Below are positions 8,957-16,487 of a stretch of DNA of 64,000 nucleotides, piece after piece. The DNA is from Curtobacterium sp. ER1/6 (GTDB lineage Bacteria > Actinomycetota > Actinomycetes > Actinomycetales > Microbacteriaceae), in NCBI RefSeq assembly GCF_001742745.1, contig NZ_MJAK01000005.1, forward strand, positions 62,001-126,000, given 5' to 3'. Position 1 is the first letter of the stretch. Every line of letters starts with the position of its first letter. Position numbers and translations under genes: made by a program. Below the pieces are notes generated by a model that worked only from the letters and a program-made list of their open reading frames with translations, was not told where the DNA came from and ran no database searches.

Positions 8957-9652
8957 TCAGTCGTCGGGCAGGCCGAGCTTCGAGCCGCGAGGTGCCGGAC
9001 GGTGTGTCCGCCGGCTCCCGGCGGTGCTGCCCGGCGAGGGCGCCGGTGGTACCTCGGGCAAGGCCGCCGCCAGGACGCGGGCCCGTTCGACCCGCCCGAG
9101 CCGGACCAGCCCGAGGACGAGCCGGACGATCAGGAAGACCGAGACGAAGCTGAAGAGTCGGACGTGTGTGTCGGTGACCAGGAGCGACACCGCCGCCAGC
9201 ACACCGGCTGCCGTCACGACGAAGCCGCGGAAGGTGTCCGGCACCTGACCCGACTGCACGAGTTCGGCGTCCCGTAGGACCTCGTCGCGATCGGCGGGCG
9301 CGATCGTCGGTGCCGGTCCTCGGCCGAAGTACCGCTCGGTGCGCTCCGGGGCCTGCATGACCGACCCCGACCAGAACAGCTTCGTCGCGTCGGGCGGCCG
9401 CGGCACGAGCGGGACGCACGCGACGGCGAAGCCGCCGATCCCCACCGCGAGGACCACGGCACCGATCCACCCCGCGGGACCGGCGAGGTCCGGCCAGCCG
9501 ACCGACAGCCCCACGACGACGAGGACGACCAGGGCCGCGACCCCGACGAGGATCCCGATCCCGACCGCGCGTCGCAGGCGGTCCGGCGGGACGTCGGTGT
9601 CGAAGCGGTCGCGGAACACCCTCCATCCGAGTTCGTACGCTGATCGGCTCAC
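8957..9652 (-). CDS. membrane protein of unknown function, paralogue of the next gene upstream
   Basis: 231 residues from GTG 9652, which overlaps the stop of the upstream gene by four bases (GTGA), so translation is probably coupled. Four hydrophobic helices occur as two pairs: residues about 30-55 and 60-82, then about 143-160 and 165-185. A soluble loop with WSGSV and ERYFGRG lies between, and the tail is Pro/Arg-rich. The N-terminus (ELGWRVFRD) and the last helix region (VRLGRVERARVLAA) resemble the upstream protein, so they are diverged tandem duplicates. No family recognised. Confidence 0.75.
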   Translation of the reverse strand: MSRSAYELGWRVFRDRFDTDVPPDRLRRAVGIGILVGVAALVVLVVVGLSVGWPDLAGPAGWIGAVVLAVGIGGFAVACVPLVPRPPDATKLFWSGSVMQAPERTERYFGRGPAPTIAPADRDEVLRDAELVQSGQVPDTFRGFVVTAAGVLAAVSLLVTDTHVRLFSFVSVFLIVRLVLGLVRLGRVERARVLAAALPEVPPAPSPGSTAGSRRTHRPAPRGSKLGLPDD

Positions 9653-10275
9653 GGGGTGACCTCCGTCGTCGTCGGAGCCGGGTCCGCTGCGAGCGCCGCG
9701 AGGCGGGCACGCTCGGCCCGGCCGAGCCGGACCACCAGGTCCGGCAGCAGGAACAGGTAGAGGAACGGCCAGAGGAAGACGAGGGGCTGCCGCTCCCCGG
9801 AGATGAGCACGGCTGCACTGCCGCAGGCCAGGCCGACGAGCAGGGGCGTGAGCCGTGACAGCCGCCAGACCAGCCCGCGCTGCAGGAGCGGCAGGTCGTT
9901 GAGCACGATCGTGCGGTCCTCAGGTGCCACCGGGCGCTGCCGACGGGACAGGTACGGCTGCACGGTCGACCGTGCGGAGAGCTGCTGGTCGGGTCGGACC
10001 TGCCGCCCGTTGATGCGGAGCTCGGGACCAGCCGCACGAGCGGTCGGGAAGCACGCGAACACGAGCGCCCACGCTCCGACCGTCACGAAGGAGATCGTGA
10101 GCGCCGGTCGGACGCCACCGGACCCGGCCCAGCCGGTGGCGCGATCGGTCACGACGGACACCACGAGCACGACCACCGCGACGGCGCCGGCGGTCAATGC
10201 GGCTCGCCGTGCCCGCGCAGGGTCCACGACGTCGCCGAGGAGCGCGCGCAGCACCTGCCAGCCGAGCATGAACAC
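9649..10275 (-). CDS. membrane protein of unknown function, upstream member of a paralogous pair
   Basis: 208 residues from GTG 10275; an ATG at 10269 two codons later is an equally good start and has AGGTG just before it. It has two N-terminal helices (about 25-45 and 62-80), a basic loop with LSRRQRPVAPEDRTIVLNDLP, then two more helices and a VRLGRAERARLAAL tail. The start MLGWQVLRALL and the tail match the downstream protein. The gene is divergent from the YchJ-like gene, and the two probably share a 25-55-base promoter gap. The role is unknown. Confidence 0.7.
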   Translation of the reverse strand: MFMLGWQVLRALLGDVVDPARARRAALTAGAVAVVVLVVSVVTDRATGWAGSGGVRPALTISFVTVGAWALVFACFPTARAAGPELRINGRQVRPDQQLSARSTVQPYLSRRQRPVAPEDRTIVLNDLPLLQRGLVWRLSRLTPLLVGLACGSAAVLISGERQPLVFLWPFLYLFLLPDLVVRLGRAERARLAALAADPAPTTTEVTP

Positions 10276-10329
10276 CTGTCACTTGTACTCGCCCGGTCTG
10301 TGGGCGTCCGTCGCTGCTACCGTGCCGGG

Positions 10330-10716
10330 GTGCTCCCCGACCACGACCAGCGCTGCCCCTGCCTGAGCGGCAACCCCTACGGTGAGTGCTGCGGCCCCCT
10401 GCACGCCGGTGCCGCGGCACCGACCGCCGAGCGGCTCATGCGCTCCCGGTTCACCGCGTTCGCCCTCGGACTGCCGGAGTACCTGCTGCTGACGTGGCAC
10501 CCGAGCACCCGCCCGGACGAGCTGACGCTCGACCCGACGCAGCGGTGGACCCGGCTGGACATCGTGTCGACCCGGTCGGGAGGCCCGTTCGACACCCGGG
10601 GCACGGTCGCCTTCCGCGCGTGGTGGCGGTCCGACGACGAGCGCGGCACGCTCGAGGAGACCAGCGAGTTCGTGCGCGAGCAGGGCCGCTGGCTCTACGT
10701 CGACGGTCAGTTGTAG
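10330..10716 (+). CDS. YchJ-family protein with SEC-C-like zinc motif
   Basis: 128 residues from GTG 10330; a GTG at 10300 is also possible, but starting just before RCPCLSGNPYGECCG fits the family better. That Cys cluster is the SEC-C-like zinc-binding motif at the N-terminus of YchJ/UPF0225 proteins. The remaining part, with AERLMRSRFTAFALGLPEYLLLTWH and FREQGRWLYVDG, is the NTF2-like domain of the same family. The biological role of YchJ is not established. Its 3' end overlaps the end of the opposing gene by 10 bases. Confidence 0.88.
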   Translation: MLPDHDQRCPCLSGNPYGECCGPLHAGAAAPTAERLMRSRFTAFALGLPEYLLLTWHPSTRPDELTLDPTQRWTRLDIVSTRSGGPFDTRGTVAFRAWWRSDDERGTLEETSEFVREQGRWLYVDGQL

Positions 10717-11828
10717 CGCGCGACCAGCTCGTCGCACTCGGCGGCACCCGGGACGGCCGGCCGGCCGCCGAGCGCGTCCGTCAGCAGGTCGAACAGGGTC
10801 GGGTGGTCGGTCGGCGCCCGCTCGCCCAGCTCGGCCCGCCACCCGGGAGCGAGGACGTCGAGCGCCCATCCGACGGCGAGTCCACTGGAGTAGTACAGGT
10901 CGCGATCGACCATGACGTCGGCGTACTCGTCGAAGACGTCGAGCAGGGTCGGGGCGTCGGTCGTCGCAGCATCGTCGTTCACCGCCTCCTCGAAGTACAC
11001 CGCCGTGCCCTCGACGGTCTCGATGCCGTCCTGCTGCCGGAGCCCCGGCCACCGTTCGTACCGCGCGAGCCGGAGCCGTGCCGCGTCGGTCGCCGCGCGC
11101 TGCACCGCCGCCGGGTCGTCGGTGGCCGTCGCCGCGGTCAGGGCGGCCATCTCGGCGCGGAGCAGCCGCCGGTGCTCCGACGAGGCGGGCACCTCAAGCC
11201 GGCCGCCGTCGTCGTAGTCCCAGTAGCCGGGGTCACCGGGCTCGATGCCCTGCACCGCCACGTGGAAGTGCTCGTGGGCGGCGAAGTGCCGGAAGTCCTC
11301 GTCGGTCGGGACGTCGTCGCCGAACATCCCGGGGTGGAACTTGAACGCCAGGACGCGGTTCCCGTCCACCTCGATGTTCCCGAACTGCGACCTCACGTGG
11401 AGCCACGGCTCGGAGAACGCGAAGCGCTTGCTGACGCGGACGTCGTCGAGGAGCGGCATCCCGGGCAGCTCGACGCGGCGCATGCCGGAGACGTCGGTCC
11501 GGTCGCTCATGTTCACGAGGTACGCGTACGACCAGTCGAGCTTCCACGGCCCCGAGGTGCGGAGCAGCACGAACGGCTGCTCCTCGTAGTGGTAGTCCTC
11601 GGTCCACATCCCCGCCGGGTCCCGCTGCGCGAGCTCGAACTGCTCGGAGAGCTGCCGGAACATCGTCCGGTCGGTGTCGTCGAGCGACGCCCACGACCCG
11701 GACGGGGAGGGGCCGGCGAGCCGCCACGTGACCGATCCGGTCAGGACGAGTGCGCCCACGGCGAGGAGCGCGAGGAGGACGGCACGGACGCGACGGAGCC
11801 GGCGACGACAGCGAGGACGGGAGTGCAC
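10707..11828 (-). CDS. membrane-anchored protein with HExxH motif, putative metallopeptidase
   Basis: 373 residues from GTG 11828. A basic N-terminus (RPRCRRRLRR) and one helix (about 17-35) anchor it, leaving a large extracellular part. At residues 185-189 it has HEHFH, which fits the HExxH zinc motif, in the context FAAHEHFHVAVQG. Acidic residues follow later (GIETVEGTAVYFEEAVND), where the third zinc ligand of gluzincin-like enzymes often lies. I cannot place it in a named peptidase family, so catalysis is inference. A TAGAAT sits just upstream of the start, so the mRNA may have a very short leader. The 3' end overlaps the YchJ-like gene tail to tail. Confidence 0.7.
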   Translation of the reverse strand: MHSRPRCRRRLRRVRAVLLALLAVGALVLTGSVTWRLAGPSPSGSWASLDDTDRTMFRQLSEQFELAQRDPAGMWTEDYHYEEQPFVLLRTSGPWKLDWSYAYLVNMSDRTDVSGMRRVELPGMPLLDDVRVSKRFAFSEPWLHVRSQFGNIEVDGNRVLAFKFHPGMFGDDVPTDEDFRHFAAHEHFHVAVQGIEPGDPGYWDYDDGGRLEVPASSEHRRLLRAEMAALTAATATDDPAAVQRAATDAARLRLARYERWPGLRQQDGIETVEGTAVYFEEAVNDDAATTDAPTLLDVFDEYADVMVDRDLYYSSGLAVGWALDVLAPGWRAELGERAPTDHPTLFDLLTDALGGRPAVPGAAECDELVARYN

Positions 11829-11863
11829 ATCCAGTATTCTAGATACGCCGCACCGTCATCCGT

Positions 11864-12730
11864 TCACGCCGCGATGGTCTCCGGCAGGCCGACCGACAGC
11901 CGCATCGCCCGGCGGACCGCGGCCTCGTCCGGCAGTAGTTCGGCGTCGTCGCCGGTCAGGAAGAACCGGATCTGCCCGATCGCCTGCTCCGTCAGCATGT
12001 CGAGCCCGTTGAGCACGCGCCCGCTCGCCGCGGTCCACCGGCTCGCCGCCGCGGTCGGCCACGGCTCGTACGCGACGTCGAAGAGCACCGCGTCGGACCC
12101 CGACGGCAGCAGCTCGAGCTCGTCGGCCGCACCGCCGGGCAGGGTCGACACGAGGAACCCGTGCCGCGTCCCCGGCAGGGCGTCCAACGGCAGGACCTCG
12201 AGCGTGACCCCGAGCCGGACGGCCAGGTCGACCAGCGGACCGGCCTTCGCGGTGTCACGGAGGAACACCCGCACGTCGACGGCCCCGAGCCGCACCGCCG
12301 CGGCGAGGGCGCTCGCCGCGGTGGCACCGCCGCCGAGGATCGAGGCCTCGCCCGGCAGGTGCCCGAGAGCCTCGACGGGACGGACGATCCCCTCGACGTC
12401 GGTGTTCGCGCCGGCGGTGACGACCCGGTCGCCCTCCTGCCGGAACGCGACGGTGTTCGCGACCCCGAGCTCGTCGACGAGCGGGGTCGTGCGGTCGAGC
12501 ATCGGGAGGACCTCGCGCTTGAGCGGCATCGTCAGGCTGAGTCCGCGCCAGTCGGGGCCCAGCCCCGCGACGAACGCGTCGAGCCCACCGGAGGCGACCT
12601 CGTGCCTCCCGTACGAGAACGGGACCCCGAGCACGTCGTAGGCCGCGCTGTGCAGCGTGGGGGAGAGCGAGTGTGCAACGGGGGAGCCGAGGACGGCCAG
12701 CCGGGTGCGGTCGGTGTCGGTGTACTCCAC
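11864..12730 (-). CDS. aroE: shikimate dehydrogenase
   Basis: 288 residues, GTG at 12730. It reduces 3-dehydroshikimate to shikimate with NADPH in aromatic amino acid synthesis. Visible motifs: LGSPVAHSLSP (substrate site), SLTMPLK with the catalytic Lys, GVANT, GANTDVEG with the catalytic Asp, ILGGGATAASAL for nucleotide binding, and NGLDMLTEQA near the end. Length is typical. It is divergent from the iron-regulated binding-protein gene. The chorismate mutase gene 1.8 kb away belongs to the same pathway but is on the other strand. Confidence 0.95.
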   Translation of the reverse strand: MEYTDTDRTRLAVLGSPVAHSLSPTLHSAAYDVLGVPFSYGRHEVASGGLDAFVAGLGPDWRGLSLTMPLKREVLPMLDRTTPLVDELGVANTVAFRQEGDRVVTAGANTDVEGIVRPVEALGHLPGEASILGGGATAASALAAAVRLGAVDVRVFLRDTAKAGPLVDLAVRLGVTLEVLPLDALPGTRHGFLVSTLPGGAADELELLPSGSDAVLFDVAYEPWPTAAASRWTAASGRVLNGLDMLTEQAIGQIRFFLTGDDAELLPDEAAVRRAMRLSVGLPETIAA

Positions 12731-12771
12731 GGGTCCGGAGCCTAGCGGCCCACCCTCCGCGGGGGCCTTGC

Positions 12772-12790
12772 TTAGGGTAGCCTTACCTGT
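12772..12790 (+). promoter_or_regulatory. DtxR/IdeR iron box overlapping the promoter
   Basis: TTAGGGTAGCCTTACCTGT matches the 19-bp DtxR consensus (TTAGGTTAGCCTAACCTAA) at most positions. It ends at the base before the GTG start of the siderophore-binding gene. Within it, TAGCCT at 12778-12783 fits a TANNNT -10 that would start transcription at 12791, giving a leaderless mRNA. Iron-loaded DtxR would then block the promoter directly. Confidence 0.85.
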
Positions 12791-13807
12791 GTGATCCGAA
12801 CCTCCCCCTCTGCGCGCCGCGTCCGCCGCGTGCTCGCGGCCGCCGGCGCCGTCGTCGCCGCGTCCCTCGTCCTCGCCGGCTGCAGCTCCGGCTCGTCCTC
12901 GCCCGCTGCTTCCGACGACGCGTCCGGCTCGGGCGGCGCGTTCCCCGTGTCGATCCAGACCGCTCTCGGCACGACCGAGATCCCGTCGCAGCCGAAGCGC
13001 GTCGTCGCCCTCGGGTGGGGCGACGCCGAGACGGCGCTCGAACTCGGCGTGCAGCCCGTCGGTGCGAGCGACTGGCTCGCCTTCGGTGGCGACGGCGTCG
13101 GGCCGTGGCTCAAGGACGCGTACACGAAGAAGCCGGCGATCATCCAGACGCTCGAGCCGAGCTACGAGCGGATCCTGAAGCTCAAGCCGGACCTGATCCT
13201 CGACACCAAGAGCTCGGGTGACAAGGACCGCTACGCCAAGCTCTCGGCGATCGCCCCCACGGTGGCGATCCCGAAGGGCGGCGAGAACTACCTCACCACC
13301 ACCGAGCAGCAGGTCGACCTCGTCGCGAAGGCGCTCGGCAAGGAGTCCGAGGGCAAGAAGCTGCTGACCGACCTCGACGACGCGTACGCCGCGGCGCGGA
13401 AGGCGCACCCCGAGTTCGACGGCAAGACCGCCGTCGTCGGCGCCTACACGGCCGACGGCTTCGGTGCGTACGCCTCGAAGGACAGTCGCTCGACGTTCAT
13501 GCAGCAGCTCGGCTTCACCATCCCGAAGGCGATCGACCAGCAGGCCGGCGACGCGTTCTCGGTGAGCCTGTCCGAGGAGAACCTCGACCTGCTCGACGCC
13601 GACCTCACGGTGATCCTGCCGATCTACGTCGAGGCGTCGAAGGCCGAGTCCGACCCGCTGTTCCAGAAGGTGCCGTCCGTGCAGGCGGGGCACTCGATCG
13701 TCGTCGACGACCCGGACGTGTCCGCCGCGTTCTCGCTCGGTACGACCGCCGCGATCGAGTGGGCGCTCGACCGGCTGCCGGAGGAGTTCGCGAAGAAGGT
13801 CGGCTGA
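12791..13807 (+). CDS. iron-siderophore ABC transporter substrate-binding lipoprotein
   Basis: 338 residues from GTG 12791. A signal peptide ends in the lipobox LAGC (about residues 28-31), so the mature protein is a membrane-anchored lipoprotein. The rest matches the FecB/FepB-type periplasmic-binding fold: PKRVVALGWGDAETALELGVQPVG, the ERILKLKPDLIL segment, a long central helix and a second lobe ending with the AAIEWALDRLPE helix. It should bind a ferric siderophore and deliver it to a permease not encoded here, so it is an orphan component. The iron box directly before the start indicates repression when iron is plentiful. A strong hairpin follows. Confidence 0.93.
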   Translation: MIRTSPSARRVRRVLAAAGAVVAASLVLAGCSSGSSSPAASDDASGSGGAFPVSIQTALGTTEIPSQPKRVVALGWGDAETALELGVQPVGASDWLAFGGDGVGPWLKDAYTKKPAIIQTLEPSYERILKLKPDLILDTKSSGDKDRYAKLSAIAPTVAIPKGGENYLTTTEQQVDLVAKALGKESEGKKLLTDLDDAYAAARKAHPEFDGKTAVVGAYTADGFGAYASKDSRSTFMQQLGFTIPKAIDQQAGDAFSVSLSEENLDLLDADLTVILPIYVEASKAESDPLFQKVPSVQAGHSIVVDDPDVSAAFSLGTTAAIEWALDRLPEEFAKKVG

Positions 13808-13830
13808 CGCCGACTGTAGGGGGAACGCCG

Positions 13831-13866
13831 GGAGACGCCGGGTCGCGACGGCGACCCGGCGTCTCC
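13831..13866 (+). terminator. terminator of the siderophore-binding gene
   Basis: A perfect 16-bp stem, GGAGACGCCGGGTCGC with its complement, closes a 4-base loop (13847-13850), followed by TGCTGTGTG, 23 bases after the stop codon. Confidence 0.88.
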
Positions 13867-13899
13867 TGCTGTGTGCGGTCGTTCCGTGGTGCCGCTGAC

Positions 13900-13942
13900 G
13901 GACGGGAGGCGCGGTGCGGGCCGGCAGCGTGCCTCCCGTCCG
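13900..13942. terminator. second hairpin, GACGGGAGGC family
   Basis: GGACGGGAGGC pairs with GCCTCCCGTCC around a 20-base GC-rich interior. It lies between the convergent ends of the siderophore-binding gene and the DUF1304 gene and probably ends transcription on one or both strands. Confidence 0.7.
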
Positions 13943-13989
13943 GCGCGTGGTGCCGTTCCGCGGCGGCCCTGCAACGGCTGGGCTGCGCG

Positions 13990-14033
13990 GCGGTTCCGCA
14001 GCGGTTCCGCAGCGGTTCCGCTGCGGTTCCGCT
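13990..14033 (+). repeat. four tandem 11-bp GCGGTTCCGC(A/T) repeats
   Basis: Copies start at 13990, 14001, 14012 and 14023; the first two end in A and the last two in T. The A/T change makes CGCAGCGG-TT-CCGCTGCG (14008-14026 region) able to fold back, so the block may also terminate the DUF1304 gene that ends at 14038. Related GCGGTTCCG units recur at 16435-16479. Confidence 0.75.
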
Positions 14034-14037
14034 GCGA

Positions 14038-14445
14038 CTAGGCGGCGGAGAAGGTGGAGCCGATGAAGGCGAAGAGCAGGGTGATCAGGGGGAGCGAGCC
14101 CTGCACGAACGCCGAGTTGAGGTAGCGGCGGCCCGTGCCGGCGAGGACGACCGCGGCGCCGAGCATGCTCGCGGTCGAGAACACGACCAGCGTCCAGCCC
14201 GTCGCACCGTTGCCCGCGAGGACCAGGACGACACCGAGGATCGCGCCGATCGCGAGGAACAGGTTGTAGAAGCCCTGGTTGAACGCGAGGGAGCGGGTGG
14301 CCTGCGCCTCGGACTCCGAGGCGACACCGAAGGCCCGGCGGACACGCGGACTGGTCCACGCAACGGACTCGAGGAAGAAGATGTACACGTGCACGAGGCC
14401 CGCGAGGACCGCACACACACCCGAGATCACGAGCAGGACCGACAT
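14038..14445 (-). CDS. DUF1304 family membrane protein
   Basis: 135 residues from ATG 14445, with GGAG just upstream; an ATG at 14454 would add three residues. Four hydrophobic helices fill most of the protein. The first holds HVYIFFLESVAW, typical of DUF1304, and the second follows ARSLAFNQGFYNLFLAIGA, another family landmark. The family is widespread in bacteria and its function is not known. The nearest upstream gene is divergent, so this is probably a single-gene transcript. Confidence 0.88.
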   Translation of the reverse strand: MSVLLVISGVCAVLAGLVHVYIFFLESVAWTSPRVRRAFGVASESEAQATRSLAFNQGFYNLFLAIGAILGVVLVLAGNGATGWTLVVFSTASMLGAAVVLAGTGRRYLNSAFVQGSLPLITLLFAFIGSTFSAA

Positions 14446-14557
14446 GGTCTCCATTCTCGCAGCCACTGGGTGGTGCTCAGGTCCCGCCCAGGGAAGGTGC
14501 CGACCCGGGGCCGTCACACCAGTGTTCGTCGACCGGGTGCGCGGATAGGCTCGGGAC

Positions 14558-14878
14558 ATGAGTGCCGACGAGTCCACGCCCGTCCACGACGATGCGGTCG
14601 CCGAGCTGGCGAGCATCCGGCAGAGCATCGACAACATCGACGCCGCCGTGATCCACATGCTCGCCGAGCGCTTCAAGTACACCCAGCGCGTCGGCTACCT
14701 GAAGGCCGCGGCGGGCATGCCCGCGGCCGACCCCGGTCGTGAGCAGGTCCAGGTCGCCCGCCTGCGTCAGCTCGCGGCGGAGTCGCACCTCGACCCGGCG
14801 TTCGCGGAGAAGTTCCTGAACTTCATCGTCGCCGAGGTCATCCACCACCACGAGCGAATCGCCGGCGGTGCCGAGTGA
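14558..14878 (+). CDS. AroQ-class chorismate mutase
   Basis: 106 residues, ATG at 14558. It would convert chorismate to prephenate, the entry to Phe and Tyr synthesis. The all-helical AroQ pattern is clear: ASIRQSIDNIDAAVIHMLAERFKYTQRVGYLKA in helix 1 (catalytic Arg and the Arg/Lys pair) and FLNFIVAEVIHHHE in the last helix. Actinobacterial stand-alone AroQ proteins of this length often work with DAHP synthase, but that gene is not in the window. The stop overlaps the GTG of the next gene (GTGA), so the three genes to 16412 are probably one operon. Confidence 0.9.
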   Translation: MSADESTPVHDDAVAELASIRQSIDNIDAAVIHMLAERFKYTQRVGYLKAAAGMPAADPGREQVQVARLRQLAAESHLDPAFAEKFLNFIVAEVIHHHERIAGGAE

Positions 14879-15972
14879 GCGCCGCCCTGGACGACCTGCA
14901 CCTGCTCGTCGGGTCCTACACGGCCACCGGTGGCGGGAACGCCACCGGCATCTCGGTCGTGCACGGCACCACCGCGCACACCGCCGCGGTGATGGACGAC
15001 CCGTCGTTCCTCGCGGTCTCCGGTGACCGGGTCTACGCCGTGTCCGAGGTCGCCGACGGCAGCGTCTCGGCCTTCCGGTACGCCGGGGGCACGCTCGAGC
15101 ACCGCTGGGACGCCGACGCCGGCGGCGACGCCCCGTGCCACGTGCGGGTCGACCCGTCGGGTGCGCTCGTCGTCGCGAACTACGTGTCCGGCACCGTGAC
15201 CGCGGTCTCGCTCGAGGCCGCCGAGTCGCACGCGGCGTCGGTCACGGCGAGCGACGCCGTCGTCGGCACGCACGGGAGTGGCGACCGCGTGGTCGTCCCC
15301 GAGGCCGCGATCGTCACGGGCGTGCTGCCCGACGTCGAGGGGCCCGTCGAGGACCGGCAGGAGGGGCCGCACGCGCACCAGTCGATCGCGACGCCCGACG
15401 GCACCGTGCTCGTCGCTGACCTCGGCGGTGACGCCCTCCACGAGTTCCGTGTGACCGCCGCACCGGCGATCGACCTCGTCCGCGTGCACCACCTCGCACC
15501 GGGGGTCGGACCGCGGCACATGGTGTGGCTCGGTGAGGGATCCGGGGCCGACCTGGTCGTCGCCGGCGAGCTCGACGGGCGCGTGCACCGCCTGCGTCGC
15601 GACGACTCCGGGACGCTCCGCCCGATCGCCTCCGTGGCGGCCTTCGCGGGCCCGGTGGGGGAGTCGCTCCTCAGTCACGTCGAGGTCGACGCGGCCGGCC
15701 GGGTCGTGGTCGCCGTCCGCGGCCGCGACGTCATCGTGGTGCTCGACACCGCGGACGACGGGCTCGCGGTCGTCGGGTCGGCGTCGTGCGGCGGGACGTG
15801 GCCGCGGCACTTCGCGCAGGTGCCCGGGTACCTGCTCGTCGCGAACCAGATGTCGGACGCGATCGCCGTCCTGCCCGTGGGCGACGACGGCGTGCCCGGT
15901 GCGGCGGTGGCGCAGATCGCCGTCGGGACGCCGACGTGCATCGTCCCGGTGCCGACTCCCGCGCGCTCGTGA
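14875..15972 (+). CDS. lactonase family beta-propeller protein (6-phosphogluconolactonase type)
   Basis: 365 residues from GTG 14875, overlapping the chorismate mutase stop. The repeated strand pattern (LLVGSYT, FLAVSGDRVYAVSE, CHVRVDPSGALVVANY, HQSIATPDGTVLVADLG, GPRHMVWLGEG, SHVEVDAAGRVVVAVRG, PRHFAQVPGYLLVANQ) is the seven-bladed propeller of the Pgl/YbhE lactonase family. Members hydrolyse 6-phosphogluconolactone in the pentose phosphate pathway, but many homologues act on other lactones or are uncharacterised. No signal peptide. Its place between chorismate mutase and an acetyltransferase gives no clear pathway hint. Confidence 0.88.
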   Translation: MSAALDDLHLLVGSYTATGGGNATGISVVHGTTAHTAAVMDDPSFLAVSGDRVYAVSEVADGSVSAFRYAGGTLEHRWDADAGGDAPCHVRVDPSGALVVANYVSGTVTAVSLEAAESHAASVTASDAVVGTHGSGDRVVVPEAAIVTGVLPDVEGPVEDRQEGPHAHQSIATPDGTVLVADLGGDALHEFRVTAAPAIDLVRVHHLAPGVGPRHMVWLGEGSGADLVVAGELDGRVHRLRRDDSGTLRPIASVAAFAGPVGESLLSHVEVDAAGRVVVAVRGRDVIVVLDTADDGLAVVGSASCGGTWPRHFAQVPGYLLVANQMSDAIAVLPVGDDGVPGAAVAQIAVGTPTCIVPVPTPARS

Positions 15973-16412
15973 CCGCCGGGTCGTCGACGTCGGGATCGCT
16001 CGCGGCGGGGTACCGACTCGTCGTCGGGGCGCCGCCGCTCGACGACTACCTGCGGCTCCGGCGGGACTCGGGACTGTCGCCGAAGACGACCGAGCAGGGC
16101 GCCGGCGCGGTCGCGGGCAGCTGGTCCGCGGTGCACGTCGTGGACGCCGCAGGGGTGCCCGTCGCGATGGGCCGGACCATCGGGGACGGCGGCTGGTACT
16201 TCCACATCGCCGACATCGCGACCGACCCGGGACACCAGCGCCGCGGCCTCGGGAGGGCGGTCGTCGAGTGGCTGGTCGCGGACATCCGGTCGCGCGCGCC
16301 GGAAGGGGCGTACGTCACGCTCGTGGGGGACCCGCCCGGGCAGCGGCTGTACCGGTCGCTCGGGTTCGAGGACGTCGCGCCGAGCCTGGGGATGGCGTTG
16401 CCGCTGCGCTGA
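15969..16412 (+). CDS. GNAT family N-acetyltransferase
   Basis: 147 residues from GTG 15969, which overlaps the lactonase stop by four bases. The acetyl-CoA site is visible as IADIATDPGHQRRGLGRAVVEWL (the R-x-x-G-x-G loop is QRRGLG). A C-terminal LYRSLGFEDVAP completes motif B. The ARDSGLSPKTTEQGAGA-like N-terminal region (YLRLRRDSGLSP) is common in small GNATs annotated as acyltransferases of unknown substrate. It is the last gene of the operon. Confidence 0.9.
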   Translation: MTAGSSTSGSLAAGYRLVVGAPPLDDYLRLRRDSGLSPKTTEQGAGAVAGSWSAVHVVDAAGVPVAMGRTIGDGGWYFHIADIATDPGHQRRGLGRAVVEWLVADIRSRAPEGAYVTLVGDPPGQRLYRSLGFEDVAPSLGMALPLR

Positions 16413-16434
16413 CGCGGGTGGGGCAAGCCTGCTC

Positions 16435-16479
16435 CAGCGGTTCCGGCGCAGCGGCTCAGCTCCGGCGCAGCGGTTCCGG
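16435..16479. repeat. repeated CGCAGCGG/GCGGTTCCG units between convergent genes
   Basis: CAGCGGTTCCGG, CGGCGCAGCGG and CAGCGGTTCCGG follow each other between the ends of the acetyltransferase and the 2-hydroxyacid dehydrogenase genes. The units are the same short motif as the 13990-14033 block. They can form short hairpins but no single strong terminator stem was found. Confidence 0.5.
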
Positions 16480-16487
16480 GCGGGCGG

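Noticed and set aside
10300..10329. Upstream GTG start for the YchJ-like gene
   Set aside because: The added ten residues are not family-like and the CPC motif normally sits close to the N-terminus.
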